DNA from: Mucilaginibacter sp. CSA2-8R
Lineage (GTDB): Bacteria; Bacteroidota; Bacteroidia; Sphingobacteriales; Sphingobacteriaceae
Length of the DNA: 64,000 nucleotides
NCBI RefSeq assembly: GCF_038806765.1
Contig: NZ_CP152389.1
Coordinates: 1,798,001-1,862,000, forward strand
Reading direction: 5' to 3'
Below the pieces are notes generated by a model. The model saw nothing but the letters and a program-made list of their open reading frames with translations, was not told the origin of the DNA and ran no database searches. Both the position numbers and the translations under genes were made by a program. Shown one piece after another: positions 31,551 through 40,531 of the stretch. Each line of letters begins with the position of its first letter. Within the stretch, counting starts at the first letter, position 1.

Positions 31551-32888
31551 ATGTTTCAAAAGAAATGCCTGCTTTCTGTGATTGTACTGTGTTCCAGTTT
31601 TTCTGTTTGGGCACAACAAGAAACGATTTCACTTTATAAAGACCGTCCGGCTGATGGCCAAATTAACGTGTACCCGGTTGACCCATTAGTGCAGCCATCG
31701 GGTACTGCTGTAATTTTAAATGCAGTACAATCAGGTAACGAATCATCTGTTAACAAATTAACTGAAACATTTAGTAAAAAAGGTATAGCCGTTTTTTGCA
31801 CTGCTGACAAGCAGAAATTATTTAACGCACAGGAACTTACTCGTACGATTGAACTGCTCAAAGCAGAGGCATTGCGCTTACATTTAAATCCGGCTAAAAT
31901 AGGGGTAGTTAATTATGGTGGTATGGCAGATGCCTTTGCCAGCACAGCTAACGTGGCTTTTTGGAGCATGATCAATGTTGCAGGCCCTTATAAATTAAAA
32001 CCTTCTGCATCAATGGCACTGATGCTGGATGTAAAAAATGATGATAAATCCGCACTGAATTTTTACCACCAATGGCAAAAAGATGGCGGAAAAGCCGATC
32101 TATATTTACACCAGCAAGCCGCACCTGATAGTGTTTATGCTCAAGAAACAGTTAATTGGTTGGCAGGCTTAGGATTTTTAGAACCTGTAAGTAAAGATAA
32201 AACCGAGGCGAAAAAAAACCAGGAGAATTGGGCAAACTTTGCGAAGTCGATTGAAGACCGCATCCACAATGACTGGGCATGGCTTAAACGTTACGAAGGC
32301 GACAATGAAAAAACACCTATGCCTGCACCCGGCGAAAACAGGGTCATCTTTATGGGCAATTCAATCACTGAAGGGTGGATTAACCAGGATCCGGAGTTTT
32401 TTAAAACTAACAAATATTTAAATCGTGGTATCGGTGGGCAAACCACTCCGCAGATGCTCGTTCGTTTTAGAGAAGATATTATCAATTTAAAGCCCAAAGT
32501 GGTCGTGATATTAGCCGGTATCAACGATATAGCTGAAAATACCGGTACGTCAAAAATTGAAAATGTTGCCGGCAATATTATGTCTATGGCCGAGCTGGCA
32601 CGTGCGCATAACATAAAAGCAGTTTTATGCACAGTTTTACCGGCAAAGGCATTTCCATGGCACCCAAGTATAAACCCGGTTGAGCCCATCGTTCAGCTAA
32701 ACAAGTTACTGAAAGAATATGCCCAGGCTAATAAATTATCTTTCGTAGACTATTATTCGGCTATGGTTGACGCGGATAAGAGTCTAAAAAAGGGTTGGGC
32801 CAGTGATGGAGTACATCCCAACTTAGCCGGCTATAAGATAATGGAGCCTTTAGTAAAAGAGGCGATCAATAAAACACTTTCTAAGTAG
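31551..32888 (+). CDS. Two-domain esterase: degenerate alpha/beta-hydrolase plus SGNH hydrolase
   Basis: 445 residues with a signal peptide ending near VWAQ (22). Residues about 30-210 have the pattern of an alpha/beta-hydrolase (DUF/xylan-esterase-like) domain, but the nucleophile elbow GxSxG reads NYGGMA (121-126) without serine, so this half should be inactive. Residues about 262-445 are an intact SGNH hydrolase: GNSIT (Ser271), GIGGQ (294-297), GIND (Asn325), SDGVHP (Asp419, His422). The active half probably removes O-acetyl groups from the glycan in the periplasm. Own operator at 31474. The next gene, also an esterase, starts 28 nt after the stop, suggesting co-transcription. The start ATG at 31551 precedes the signal peptide directly. 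Confidence 0.83.
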   Translation: MFQKKCLLSVIVLCSSFSVWAQQETISLYKDRPADGQINVYPVDPLVQPSGTAVILNAVQSGNESSVNKLTETFSKKGIAVFCTADKQKLFNAQELTRTIELLKAEALRLHLNPAKIGVVNYGGMADAFASTANVAFWSMINVAGPYKLKPSASMALMLDVKNDDKSALNFYHQWQKDGGKADLYLHQQAAPDSVYAQETVNWLAGLGFLEPVSKDKTEAKKNQENWANFAKSIEDRIHNDWAWLKRYEGDNEKTPMPAPGENRVIFMGNSITEGWINQDPEFFKTNKYLNRGIGGQTTPQMLVRFREDIINLKPKVVVILAGINDIAENTGTSKIENVAGNIMSMAELARAHNIKAVLCTVLPAKAFPWHPSINPVEPIVQLNKLLKEYAQANKLSFVDYYSAMVDADKSLKKGWASDGVHPNLAGYKIMEPLVKEAINKTLSK

Positions 32889-32916
32889 TTAATCTAACGT
32901 ACTGGCTTAAACAAGT

Positions 32917-34341
32917 ATGCATTCGAAGCTAAATCGATTAACTGGATATTCTTCAAGAAGATTTGTCTTATCGGCAATTTTGCTCGCTATTTGCTTTAAT
33001 AGCACAGCCCAAACTTTAGCGCCTTTCAAGAAAGGGGATCGTGTAGTTTTCACGGGTAATAGTATTACCGACGGCGGTCACTATCATTCTTACATTTGGC
33101 TGTATTACATAACGCGTTTCCCGAACCGGCGAATAGACGTGTTTAATGCCGGTATTGGGGGAGATGTAGCTCAACAAATGTATGAGCGTTTACAATCTGA
33201 TGTGTTTGTGCACAAACCGACAGTAGTTACGCTTGGTTTTGGCATGAACGATACTGGTTACCAGTTTTTAGACGGAGCCAAGGCCGATTCGGCCTATGAC
33301 CGTAAAATTGAGGCATCTGAACACAGTTTTAATAATATCGCGAGATTTTTTAATGCACATCGCGGTATCCGTTACATTATGCTTGGGTCATCACCTTACG
33401 ATGGTACTTCCAAAATCAAAGCAATTAATCTTTATCATAAAAATTTAGCACTGCAAAAACTGCTACGCTATCAAAAGCAACAGGCAGAGAGAAATAAGTG
33501 GCCGTTTATTGATTTTAACCGGCCTATGCAAGCCATTAATGAGCGCGAACAGCAACGAGATACTTCTTTTACTATGGAAGGCTTTGACCGAATTCATCCA
33601 ACTAACGATGGACATATGGTAATGGCATACTTGTTTTTAACAGCGCAGGGATTAGGAGATAAAAAGGTTGCTGATATTACTATCGACAGCGAAACAAAAA
33701 AACTGCAGAAAGTAGAAAATTGCACTATCAGCAAGATTCAATTTAAAGCCAAATCATTAACTTTTAATTATTTGGCTAAAGCGTTGCCTTACCCTATCGA
33801 TACATTACCACGAGGCGGTGGTAACCAACCCCGGTCACAGGCTGACGCATTAAAATTAATCCCATTTACACAAAGGTTTAATCAGGAGCTTTTAACCGTT
33901 ACAGGCTTAAATGCTCAAGATAAATACCAGCTTTCTATTGATGATATAAAAATTGGTGAATGGAGTGGCGAAAGTTTTGCTCATGGAATAAACCTAGCCA
34001 TTTTACAAAACACGCCGCAATACCAACAAGCTTTGGCAATTATGCATTTAAACGAAGAGCGTTGGGCGTTAGAACGGAAACTAAGAGAGTATTATTGGAT
34101 CCATTATTCTATACTTAAACCCAAGGGTCTGTTATTTAACAACGCGGTTCCTATTGCAGATTCGTTGCGTAAATACGCCCGCAAAGATTATTTTATAGCC
34201 GCAACCCTTGGCACTTACAACGCTGCCCGTTTTAAAGCGGTTAGAAATACCTGGCTTAAAGAAATTAAGCTGATAACCGATCAACTTTATACCATTAATA
34301 AGCCTGTTGTCCATACCATATCTGTTATGCCTGCTAATTAA
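32917..34341 (+). CDS. Secreted SGNH/GDSL hydrolase
   Basis: 474 residues. Signal region RRFVLSAILLAICFNSTAQ. The SGNH core starts directly after it: GNSIT (Ser49), GIGGD (79-83), GMND (Asn111), DRIHP (Asp224, His227), all intact. Residues about 240-474 are homologous to the C-terminal part of the protein at 22429 (ALPYPID, TPQYQQALA, LNEERWALER), but the Ig-like N-terminal domain is absent. Likely O-acetyl esterase. Its first codons contain the locus operator (32928-32942), which here encodes K-L-N-R-L. The stop is 4 nt from the ATG of the GH38 gene, so the two are translationally neighbouring in one operon. No alternative Met start lies downstream before the signal peptide. Confidence 0.85.
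   Translation: MHSKLNRLTGYSSRRFVLSAILLAICFNSTAQTLAPFKKGDRVVFTGNSITDGGHYHSYIWLYYITRFPNRRIDVFNAGIGGDVAQQMYERLQSDVFVHKPTVVTLGFGMNDTGYQFLDGAKADSAYDRKIEASEHSFNNIARFFNAHRGIRYIMLGSSPYDGTSKIKAINLYHKNLALQKLLRYQKQQAERNKWPFIDFNRPMQAINEREQQRDTSFTMEGFDRIHPTNDGHMVMAYLFLTAQGLGDKKVADITIDSETKKLQKVENCTISKIQFKAKSLTFNYLAKALPYPIDTLPRGGGNQPRSQADALKLIPFTQRFNQELLTVTGLNAQDKYQLSIDDIKIGEWSGESFAHGINLAILQNTPQYQQALAIMHLNEERWALERKLREYYWIHYSILKPKGLLFNNAVPIADSLRKYARKDYFIAATLGTYNAARFKAVRNTWLKEIKLITDQLYTINKPVVHTISVMPAN
32928..32942. promoter_or_regulatory. LacI-type operator 7 (inside coding sequence)
   Basis: GCTAAATCGATTAAC, a good copy of the palindrome, beginning 11 nt after the A of the ATG of the SGNH gene at 32917. Either a roadblock operator or a sign that the gene has an internal promoter. 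Confidence 0.65.
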
Positions 34342-34345
34342 CTTT

Positions 34346-36895
34346 ATGCATAAAAAAATTATATACATTCTGTTTCCGTTGTTAGTGGTGCTTAACATCA
34401 ACCTTGTTAAGGCACAACGCACTTATTATATTGATGGTTATCATGGTGGCATCTGGGGGCATTATCCGGACTGGAATACCCGTTTCATTGTTGATCAGTT
34501 AAAGGCAAATCCGTTCTGGAAAATTAATCTGGAAATTGAGCCGGAAACGTGGGACCGCGCTGCTGTTGTTGACCCGGACGCTTTCAAGGAGTTTCGAGCT
34601 TTAATTGCCGATCAATCATCAAATCCCCGCATCGAATATGTCAACCCGGCGTATGCCCAAAGTTATAATTTTAACATTGATGGTGAAAGCATTATCAGGC
34701 AGTTTGAGTATGGGATAAAAAAATTAAAAAGCCAATTTCCTCGTATTCAATTTACAACTTATTCATCTGAAGAGCCATGTTTTACCAGCATGTTACCGCA
34801 AATACTTAGCGGATTTGGTTTCAAATTCGCATCGCTTAAAAATCCAAACACCTGCTTTGGAGGGTATACAAGGGCTTATGGAAATGAGTTAGTTAAATGG
34901 ACCAGCGCTGACGGAAGCAGTTTGATAACATCACCCAGATACGCTATTGAAAGTCTATATCCTCAATCAACATGGCAAACTATTGGTTGGGATAATAGTA
35001 AAGCTTACATCACTGCTGCTTTCAAATCTGGTATTGAACATCCTATCGGGATGACTTTGCAAGATGCAGGGTGGAAAAATGGTCCGTTTTTAGGCAAAGC
35101 CAACCAGTATCGTGAGAATAACGCTTACACTACCTGGCGTAATTATTTCAGTAACGTTGTAAACCACGATAGTGCGCCGACCTGGCACCTGAGCCAAGAA
35201 GATGTATTGGTTAGTTTAGTTTGGGGTTCGCAAGTTACTCAGCGTATAGCGCAACAGGTCAGAAATGCCGAAAACAATATTTTACAAGCCGAGCGCCTCA
35301 TTGCTTTAACTAATTTATCAAGCAACGTATTATCAAATAAGCAAAGTATGCTGGATAGTGCCTGGCGCACTTTATTGCTGGCGCAGCATCATGATTGTTG
35401 GATTGTACCTTATAACGGTGATCAAGGGGATACCTGGGCAGATAAGGTAAATATTTGGACAAAAAATACGGTTAAATTAAGTAAAGATGCAGCTGTAAAT
35501 AGCCTAAAGGGAGTATTGTCTGACAGGCCTAATGCAATTGTTGTTTTCAATACGCAAGCTGCAAATCGTAAAGAATTGGTTGCATTTCCTTTTCGTGGTG
35601 GGCAAGCAACAGCTTATACAGTTTGTGATGCAAGTGGTAAGTCTATGCTAACGCAAACGCACACAAACCAATCAGGAGCCGTTGATAGCTTACTTTTTAT
35701 GGCTGATGTACCGGCATTTGGTTACGCTAATTATTTGATTAAAACAAAAAAAGCGTTTTTAAAAGGTGCTTCTATTACTAAATTATCCAACGGTATATAT
35801 CAGCTCGAAACAGACTTATACGTCATTCAAATAGACCCGGTTAAAGGAGGGGCTATAACAAATTTAATAACTAAAAAAGATAATTTCAATTTTGTTGATC
35901 CAAGTTCGGCTCATCATTTTAATTCTTTACGAGGCAATTTTAACGCAGATGGCGGAATGAAAACTTCTGCATCGAATAAAGCAGCAATTGATATATTGGA
36001 GAAAGGGCCGCTTCGTATAAAAGTTGCCGTTAAAAGCAAAATCAACGATACCGAATTTACACAAACCATATGTTTGGATCAGGGGCAACCCATCATAGAC
36101 TTTAATGTGAATATTAATTGGCAACGTAATGAAGCGGTAGGGGATGCTACCCCCAAAGAGTCATACAAATGGACCAATTATTACAAAGCATTTTATAATG
36201 ACAGCAATAAGTTGGTCATTACGTTCCCAACCAGTTTTAAACAAAAGCAAGTGTACAAAAATGCACCGTTCGACGTCGTTGCCTCAAAATTAGATGATAC
36301 TTTTTTCAGCACATGGGATAGTATAAAAAATAATGTAATACTTAATTGGGTAGATATAACTGATGAAACAGCTAAACATGCTATGGCATTGTTTACCGAT
36401 CATACAACAAGTTACACGCATGGAAAAGATTTTCCTTTAGGGTTAGTAGCTCAATATTCGGGGATGGGACTTTGGGGAAGAGATTATTTTACCGATAAGC
36501 CAACTAATATACATTATGCCCTGCTGCCGCATATAGGTAAATGGAATGATACTGAGTTGTGGCAAAAATCTGCTAATTGGAATCAGCCACTTGAAATTAA
36601 TAGCGGCCAATACGATGACAAACATGCTAGAGGCTATTTGAGTGCAGATAAGAATTTGATTATCACTACGGCTCAAAAAATGGGTAACGTACTCAAATTA
36701 CGCGTTTTTAATGCCGACATAAATTCAGGCTTAAAATCAATACATTTAAAAATTCCGGTGAGAAGTGTGGATTTAGTTGATTTCAATAATAATGTATTAT
36801 CGCATCCAGCTTTGAAGAAAACTTCATCACAGTCGGCAAACATTTATTTGCAAATGCCTGCATTTGGAGTTAAAACAATTTTAGTTAAAATTTAA
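34346..36895 (+). CDS. Divergent GH38 alpha-mannosidase-like protein
   Basis: About 849 residues. The ATG at 34346, 4 nt after the previous stop, gives a clean signal peptide (IIYILFPLLVVLNINLVKAQ). The central helical bundle shows the GH38 motif QHHDCW (347-352). The C-terminal part has GH38C features (VVFNTQAANRKELVAFPF, LETDLYVIQIDPVKGGAITN). The N-terminal catalytic barrel is unusual: where GH38 normally has HxD for zinc, here YHGGIWG (residues 32-38) keeps the His only. Where the nucleophile Asp lies in DxFGxS before LPQIL, here SEEPCFTS (141-148) offers Glu. Family function is zinc-dependent retaining alpha-mannosidase. Whether this protein is active as such is uncertain. It is in an operon with the SGNH gene before it. 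Confidence 0.78.
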   Translation: MHKKIIYILFPLLVVLNINLVKAQRTYYIDGYHGGIWGHYPDWNTRFIVDQLKANPFWKINLEIEPETWDRAAVVDPDAFKEFRALIADQSSNPRIEYVNPAYAQSYNFNIDGESIIRQFEYGIKKLKSQFPRIQFTTYSSEEPCFTSMLPQILSGFGFKFASLKNPNTCFGGYTRAYGNELVKWTSADGSSLITSPRYAIESLYPQSTWQTIGWDNSKAYITAAFKSGIEHPIGMTLQDAGWKNGPFLGKANQYRENNAYTTWRNYFSNVVNHDSAPTWHLSQEDVLVSLVWGSQVTQRIAQQVRNAENNILQAERLIALTNLSSNVLSNKQSMLDSAWRTLLLAQHHDCWIVPYNGDQGDTWADKVNIWTKNTVKLSKDAAVNSLKGVLSDRPNAIVVFNTQAANRKELVAFPFRGGQATAYTVCDASGKSMLTQTHTNQSGAVDSLLFMADVPAFGYANYLIKTKKAFLKGASITKLSNGIYQLETDLYVIQIDPVKGGAITNLITKKDNFNFVDPSSAHHFNSLRGNFNADGGMKTSASNKAAIDILEKGPLRIKVAVKSKINDTEFTQTICLDQGQPIIDFNVNINWQRNEAVGDATPKESYKWTNYYKAFYNDSNKLVITFPTSFKQKQVYKNAPFDVVASKLDDTFFSTWDSIKNNVILNWVDITDETAKHAMALFTDHTTSYTHGKDFPLGLVAQYSGMGLWGRDYFTDKPTNIHYALLPHIGKWNDTELWQKSANWNQPLEINSGQYDDKHARGYLSADKNLIITTAQKMGNVLKLRVFNADINSGLKSIHLKIPVRSVDLVDFNNNVLSHPALKKTSSQSANIYLQMPAFGVKTILVKI

Positions 36896-36901
36896 TGAAG
36901 T

Positions 36902-36931
36902 TTTGCTAAATCGATTTTTGTTATAACTTTG
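36902..36931 (+). promoter_or_regulatory. Promoter of GH92 gene
   Basis: TTTG at 36902-36905, an 18-nt spacer and TAACTTTG at 36924-36931 match the Bacteroidota consensus. The spacer is filled by operator 8. Confidence 0.7.
36905..36918. promoter_or_regulatory. LacI-type operator 8
   Basis: GCTAAATCGATTTT placed between a TTTG (36902-36905) and the -7 element TAACTTTG at 36924-36931, i.e. inside the promoter. Classical repressor geometry. Confidence 0.85.
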
Positions 36932-36996
36932 TTTTACCAATTATTGCTGATAGTCACTCTAACTTCGGAGCTACAATTATCATTTTAAATATTGCT

Positions 36997-39303
36997 ATGA
37001 AAATAAAGCCAATACTGTTTTTGCTGTGTTGCTATATACAAGTTTGGGCGCAACAGCCGGCTGCTTACGTAAATCCGTTTATTGGAGCCAGTACCAGCAC
37101 GGCGGCGGCAGGCGTATATCATGGCTTAGGTAAAACTTTTCCGGGAGCTACAACTCCATTTGGTATGGTGCAACTAAGCCCGAATACCATAACCGGCGGC
37201 GATAATGGCTCTGGTTATAGTTACGAGCACAAAAGTATAGAAGGTTTTGCTTTTACCCAAATGAGCGGTATAGGCTGGTTCGGCGATTTGGGTAATTTTT
37301 TGGTGATGCCAACTACAGGCCCAATTAAAACCAGCGCCGGCAAATCAGATAACCCTAATGCCGGATATCGCTCAACGTATCAAAAAAGCTCTGAGGTTGC
37401 CCAAGCAGGTTATTATAGTGTCTTACTTACCAAAAATAATATCAAAGCAGAAATGACAGCTGCTCCGCACAGCGGAATGTTGCGGTTTACTTTTCCTGAA
37501 AATAAGAATTCCCGGATACAAATAGATTTGGCCCGCAGGGTAGGAGGAACATCCACAAGTCAGTACGTTAGGGTGGTGGGCAATCATGCTATTGAAGGCT
37601 GGATGAAGTGTACCCCTGATGGAGGCGGTTGGGGCAATGGCCAGGGTAATGCTAACTATACCGTTTACTTTTATGCCGAGTTTAGCAAGCCTGTTACCCA
37701 ATGGGGCGTTTGGAGTGCAGATATACCTGATGATTGGCAACGTAAAAGAGAAGATGTTGAAAGTCCGCGGTACCAGGCTCGGGTTGCATCCTCCGCCATC
37801 ACCCCCAACGTAACTGAAAAGGAAGGTAAGCACCTTGGATTTTTCACCGAATTTTCGACCGCTAAAGGTGAACAAGTATCGCTTAAAGCAGGTATATCAT
37901 TTGTTGATATTGCTGGCGCTAAAAGAAATTTAGCGGCCGAGATCACAGATTGGAATTTTGATAAATTACGCTCCCAAGCGTATGCGCAATGGAATGAAGC
38001 ACTTTCAAAAATTGCTATAAGCGGCGGCTCTAAAAATCAGAAAACGATATTCTACACTGCGCTGTACCACAGTATGATAGACCCGAGGATTGTGCAGGAC
38101 GTAGATGGAAGATACATGGGTGGAGATCAAAAGGCACATAATGCTTCAGGGTTTCGTAAGCGAAGCATTTTTAGCGGGTGGGATGTATTTAGAAGTCAAA
38201 TGCCGTTGCAAACCATCATCAACCCCTCGGCTGTAAACGATATTATCAATTCATTAACTACGCTGGCACAGCAAAAAGATAAAAATTACTACGAACGCTG
38301 GGAGCTATTGAACGCTTACTCAGGTTGTATGCTGGGTAATCCTGCGGTATCTGTTGTAGCTGATGCGTATGCCAAACATATCAGGGGCTTTGATGTCAAC
38401 GAAGCTTACCGTTTGGCTAAAGGATCAGTTGAGAAAGATGGAAACGGTAACAAAGGATACACGCCAGGGTCACTAAGCTTGTCTTACACATTAGAGTATG
38501 CTTATACAGACTGGTGCGCTGCACAATTAGCTAAAGCCGTAAATAATAATAATGATCAAAAGTTTTATACTTCGCGTGCTGAGGCTTACAAAAACGTTTT
38601 TGACAAGGATAAAGGTTGGTTCAGACCTCGTGCCGATGATGGCAGGTGGCTTGCCTGGCCTGACTCGGGCCGTTTAACCCAATGGTATGGTTGTATTGAA
38701 AGTAATCCCTATCAGCAAGGCTGGTTTGTGCCACACAATATTGAGGGTATGGTACAGCTAATGGGGGGCCGGCAAAAAGTGGTTGAAGATTTAATCAACT
38801 TTTTCGAGATGACACCTGCTAACATGATGTGGAACGATTATTATAATCATGCCAATGAACCTGTACACCATGTGGCTTTCCTTTTTAACAGGTTAAAACA
38901 ACCATGGTTAACACAAAAATGGAGCCGGCTAATTTGCGACAGGGCATATCACAATTCTGTTGAGGGATTAGTTGGAAATGAAGATGTAGGACAGATGTCT
39001 GCCTGGTACATTTTAGCTGCCGCAGGTATACACCCAATATGCCCTGGTGATACCCGCCAGGAAATTACAAGCCCGGCCTTTGATAAAACCGTTTTCCGGT
39101 TAGATCCCAAGTATGCTAAAGGGAAAACGTTTACTATAGAGGCAGTCAACAACTCGTCAAAGAATCTTTATATACAGCAAGCAACACTTAATGGCACACC
39201 TTATAATAAATGCTACATAGACTATTCGGCTATTGTGGCGGGCGGTAAATTAAAGTTGATAATGGGCAGTAAACCCAACAAAAATTGGGGAATTGAGCAG
39301 TAA
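36997..39303 (+). CDS. Secreted GH92 alpha-mannosidase (copy 1)
   Basis: 768 residues, signal peptide to about residue 18 (VWAQ). GH92 signatures: YVNPFIG near the N-terminus, FPGATTPFGMVQLSP, SGWDVFRSQMPL, and NEDVGQMSAWY near residue 658-668, which contains the conserved acidic pair. GH92 enzymes are calcium-dependent, inverting exo-alpha-mannosidases acting on alpha-1,2, 1,3, 1,4 or 1,6 links. The linkage cannot be read. Domains: N-terminal beta-sandwich, then an (alpha/alpha)6 barrel. It carries its own promoter and operator, 101 nt downstream of GH38. The following gene is a CE1-like esterase, 162 nt away. Reads like an enzyme trimming mannose branches in the periplasm. Confidence 0.93.
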   Translation: MKIKPILFLLCCYIQVWAQQPAAYVNPFIGASTSTAAAGVYHGLGKTFPGATTPFGMVQLSPNTITGGDNGSGYSYEHKSIEGFAFTQMSGIGWFGDLGNFLVMPTTGPIKTSAGKSDNPNAGYRSTYQKSSEVAQAGYYSVLLTKNNIKAEMTAAPHSGMLRFTFPENKNSRIQIDLARRVGGTSTSQYVRVVGNHAIEGWMKCTPDGGGWGNGQGNANYTVYFYAEFSKPVTQWGVWSADIPDDWQRKREDVESPRYQARVASSAITPNVTEKEGKHLGFFTEFSTAKGEQVSLKAGISFVDIAGAKRNLAAEITDWNFDKLRSQAYAQWNEALSKIAISGGSKNQKTIFYTALYHSMIDPRIVQDVDGRYMGGDQKAHNASGFRKRSIFSGWDVFRSQMPLQTIINPSAVNDIINSLTTLAQQKDKNYYERWELLNAYSGCMLGNPAVSVVADAYAKHIRGFDVNEAYRLAKGSVEKDGNGNKGYTPGSLSLSYTLEYAYTDWCAAQLAKAVNNNNDQKFYTSRAEAYKNVFDKDKGWFRPRADDGRWLAWPDSGRLTQWYGCIESNPYQQGWFVPHNIEGMVQLMGGRQKVVEDLINFFEMTPANMMWNDYYNHANEPVHHVAFLFNRLKQPWLTQKWSRLICDRAYHNSVEGLVGNEDVGQMSAWYILAAAGIHPICPGDTRQEITSPAFDKTVFRLDPKYAKGKTFTIEAVNNSSKNLYIQQATLNGTPYNKCYIDYSAIVAGGKLKLIMGSKPNKNWGIEQ

Positions 39304-39465
39304 TGGATAGCTATTTATTAAGAGGTATTTGATGGAGATTATGTAGCAGCTTATAAATTTTTGCTCGGTTTTACTGGCAAACGATGAAGAAGCTTTAATA
39401 GATCAACTTTATAGAATTAACCATTTGGTTTCACTTACAACCTTAACCTGTCTATAACTAAAATT

Positions 39466-40302
39466 ATGAAAAGAGGTAGAATTGCTAAATTTGTTGCTGC
39501 TTGTTTGTTCTTATTGTCGCTGTCATTTGCTGCCAGTGCTGCCAAGGTTGATACCGTACAAACCTTTAGCAAAATAATGAATAAAAGTATCCGTGCTGTA
39601 GTAATACTGCCTAATCATTACAAAAAAAAGGAGGCGTATCCGGTAGTGTACCTGCTTCATGGCTTTGCCGGTAACTGTACAGATTGGATTAAGAAAGTGC
39701 CATCCATAACTCATTTAAGTGATAGCTATCACGCCATTATTGTATGCCCCGATGGCGGCTTTGCCGGTTGGTATATTAACAGTCCTGTAAATAAAGACTG
39801 GCAATACGATACCTACGTATCAAAAGAACTGGTAACCTATATTGATGAAAACTACGCTACCATTAAAAACCGTACTGGCCGAGCCATCACCGGGTTAAGT
39901 ATGGGAGGGCACGGAGCACTATCATTAGCCATCAGGCATCAGGATGTTTATGGCGCTGCCGGATCTATGAGTGGTGGGGTTGATTTGAGGCCGTTTGCTA
40001 CAAGCTTTGGTATTAATCAAATTTTAGGAAAATATGAGGATAATCCGCAGGTATGGGCCGACCATAGTGTTGTAGGAATGGTAAATAACTTAAAACCCAA
40101 TGTGTTAAAAATTACATTTGACTGCGGGGTTGATGATTTTTTTTTTAGTGTAAACAACCAGTTACACGATTTATTATTGAAGGCTAAAATACCGCACGAC
40201 TATACCGTAAGGCCCGGAAGTCATACCTGGGAGTACTGGGAAAACTCGATAAATTATCATATGGTGTTTTTTGACCGATTTTTTAAACATGCTAACCAAT
40301 AA
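39466..40302 (+). CDS. Secreted CE1-like (esterase D family) alpha/beta-hydrolase
   Basis: 278 residues with a signal peptide (FVAACLFLLSLSFAASA). The alpha/beta-hydrolase fold shows HGFAGNCTDW (oxyanion region, from 65), nucleophile elbow GLSMGG (Ser145), acid in DCGVDD (Asp223 or 224) and His253 in GSHTW, a full triad. Related to S-formylglutathione hydrolase/tributyrin esterase and to CE1 acetyl or feruloyl esterases. In this setting an O-acetyl esterase is the most likely role (inference). No operator is visible in the 160 nt upstream, so it may be read through from the GH92 gene. Start ATG at 39466 is followed directly by a positively charged n-region. Confidence 0.85.
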   Translation: MKRGRIAKFVAACLFLLSLSFAASAAKVDTVQTFSKIMNKSIRAVVILPNHYKKKEAYPVVYLLHGFAGNCTDWIKKVPSITHLSDSYHAIIVCPDGGFAGWYINSPVNKDWQYDTYVSKELVTYIDENYATIKNRTGRAITGLSMGGHGALSLAIRHQDVYGAAGSMSGGVDLRPFATSFGINQILGKYEDNPQVWADHSVVGMVNNLKPNVLKITFDCGVDDFFFSVNNQLHDLLLKAKIPHDYTVRPGSHTWEYWENSINYHMVFFDRFFKHANQ

Positions 40303-40432
40303 GAACTTAATATTAAGGTGTGAAAATTTTAATATTAAACGTCCTCAATTGTAAAAATTGTAAGCAATATTCGCATTCAATAATACAAAAATAAAGATTC
40401 GACAAAGGCGTAAAAAAAAGCCGGATTTATTT

Positions 40433-40446
40433 GCTAAATCGATTTT
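40433..40446. promoter_or_regulatory. LacI-type operator 9
   Basis: GCTAAATCGATTTT, 7 bp upstream of TACTTTAG (40454-40461, -7-like). It controls the SusD-DUF-DUF-SusC-SusD-SusC operon. Confidence 0.8.
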
Positions 40447-40531
40447 ACATTTTTACTTTAGTACTATAATAAACCAATTAATAATCTGATATACTTACCG
40501 CGCTCAGCAGGTAAAAATTTGATTTAACAAT

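Noticed and set aside
39481..39494. Another operator (ATTGCTAAATTTGTTG) inside the CE1-like gene
   Set aside because: It has the left half-site only and lacks the central CG, so it is not counted.
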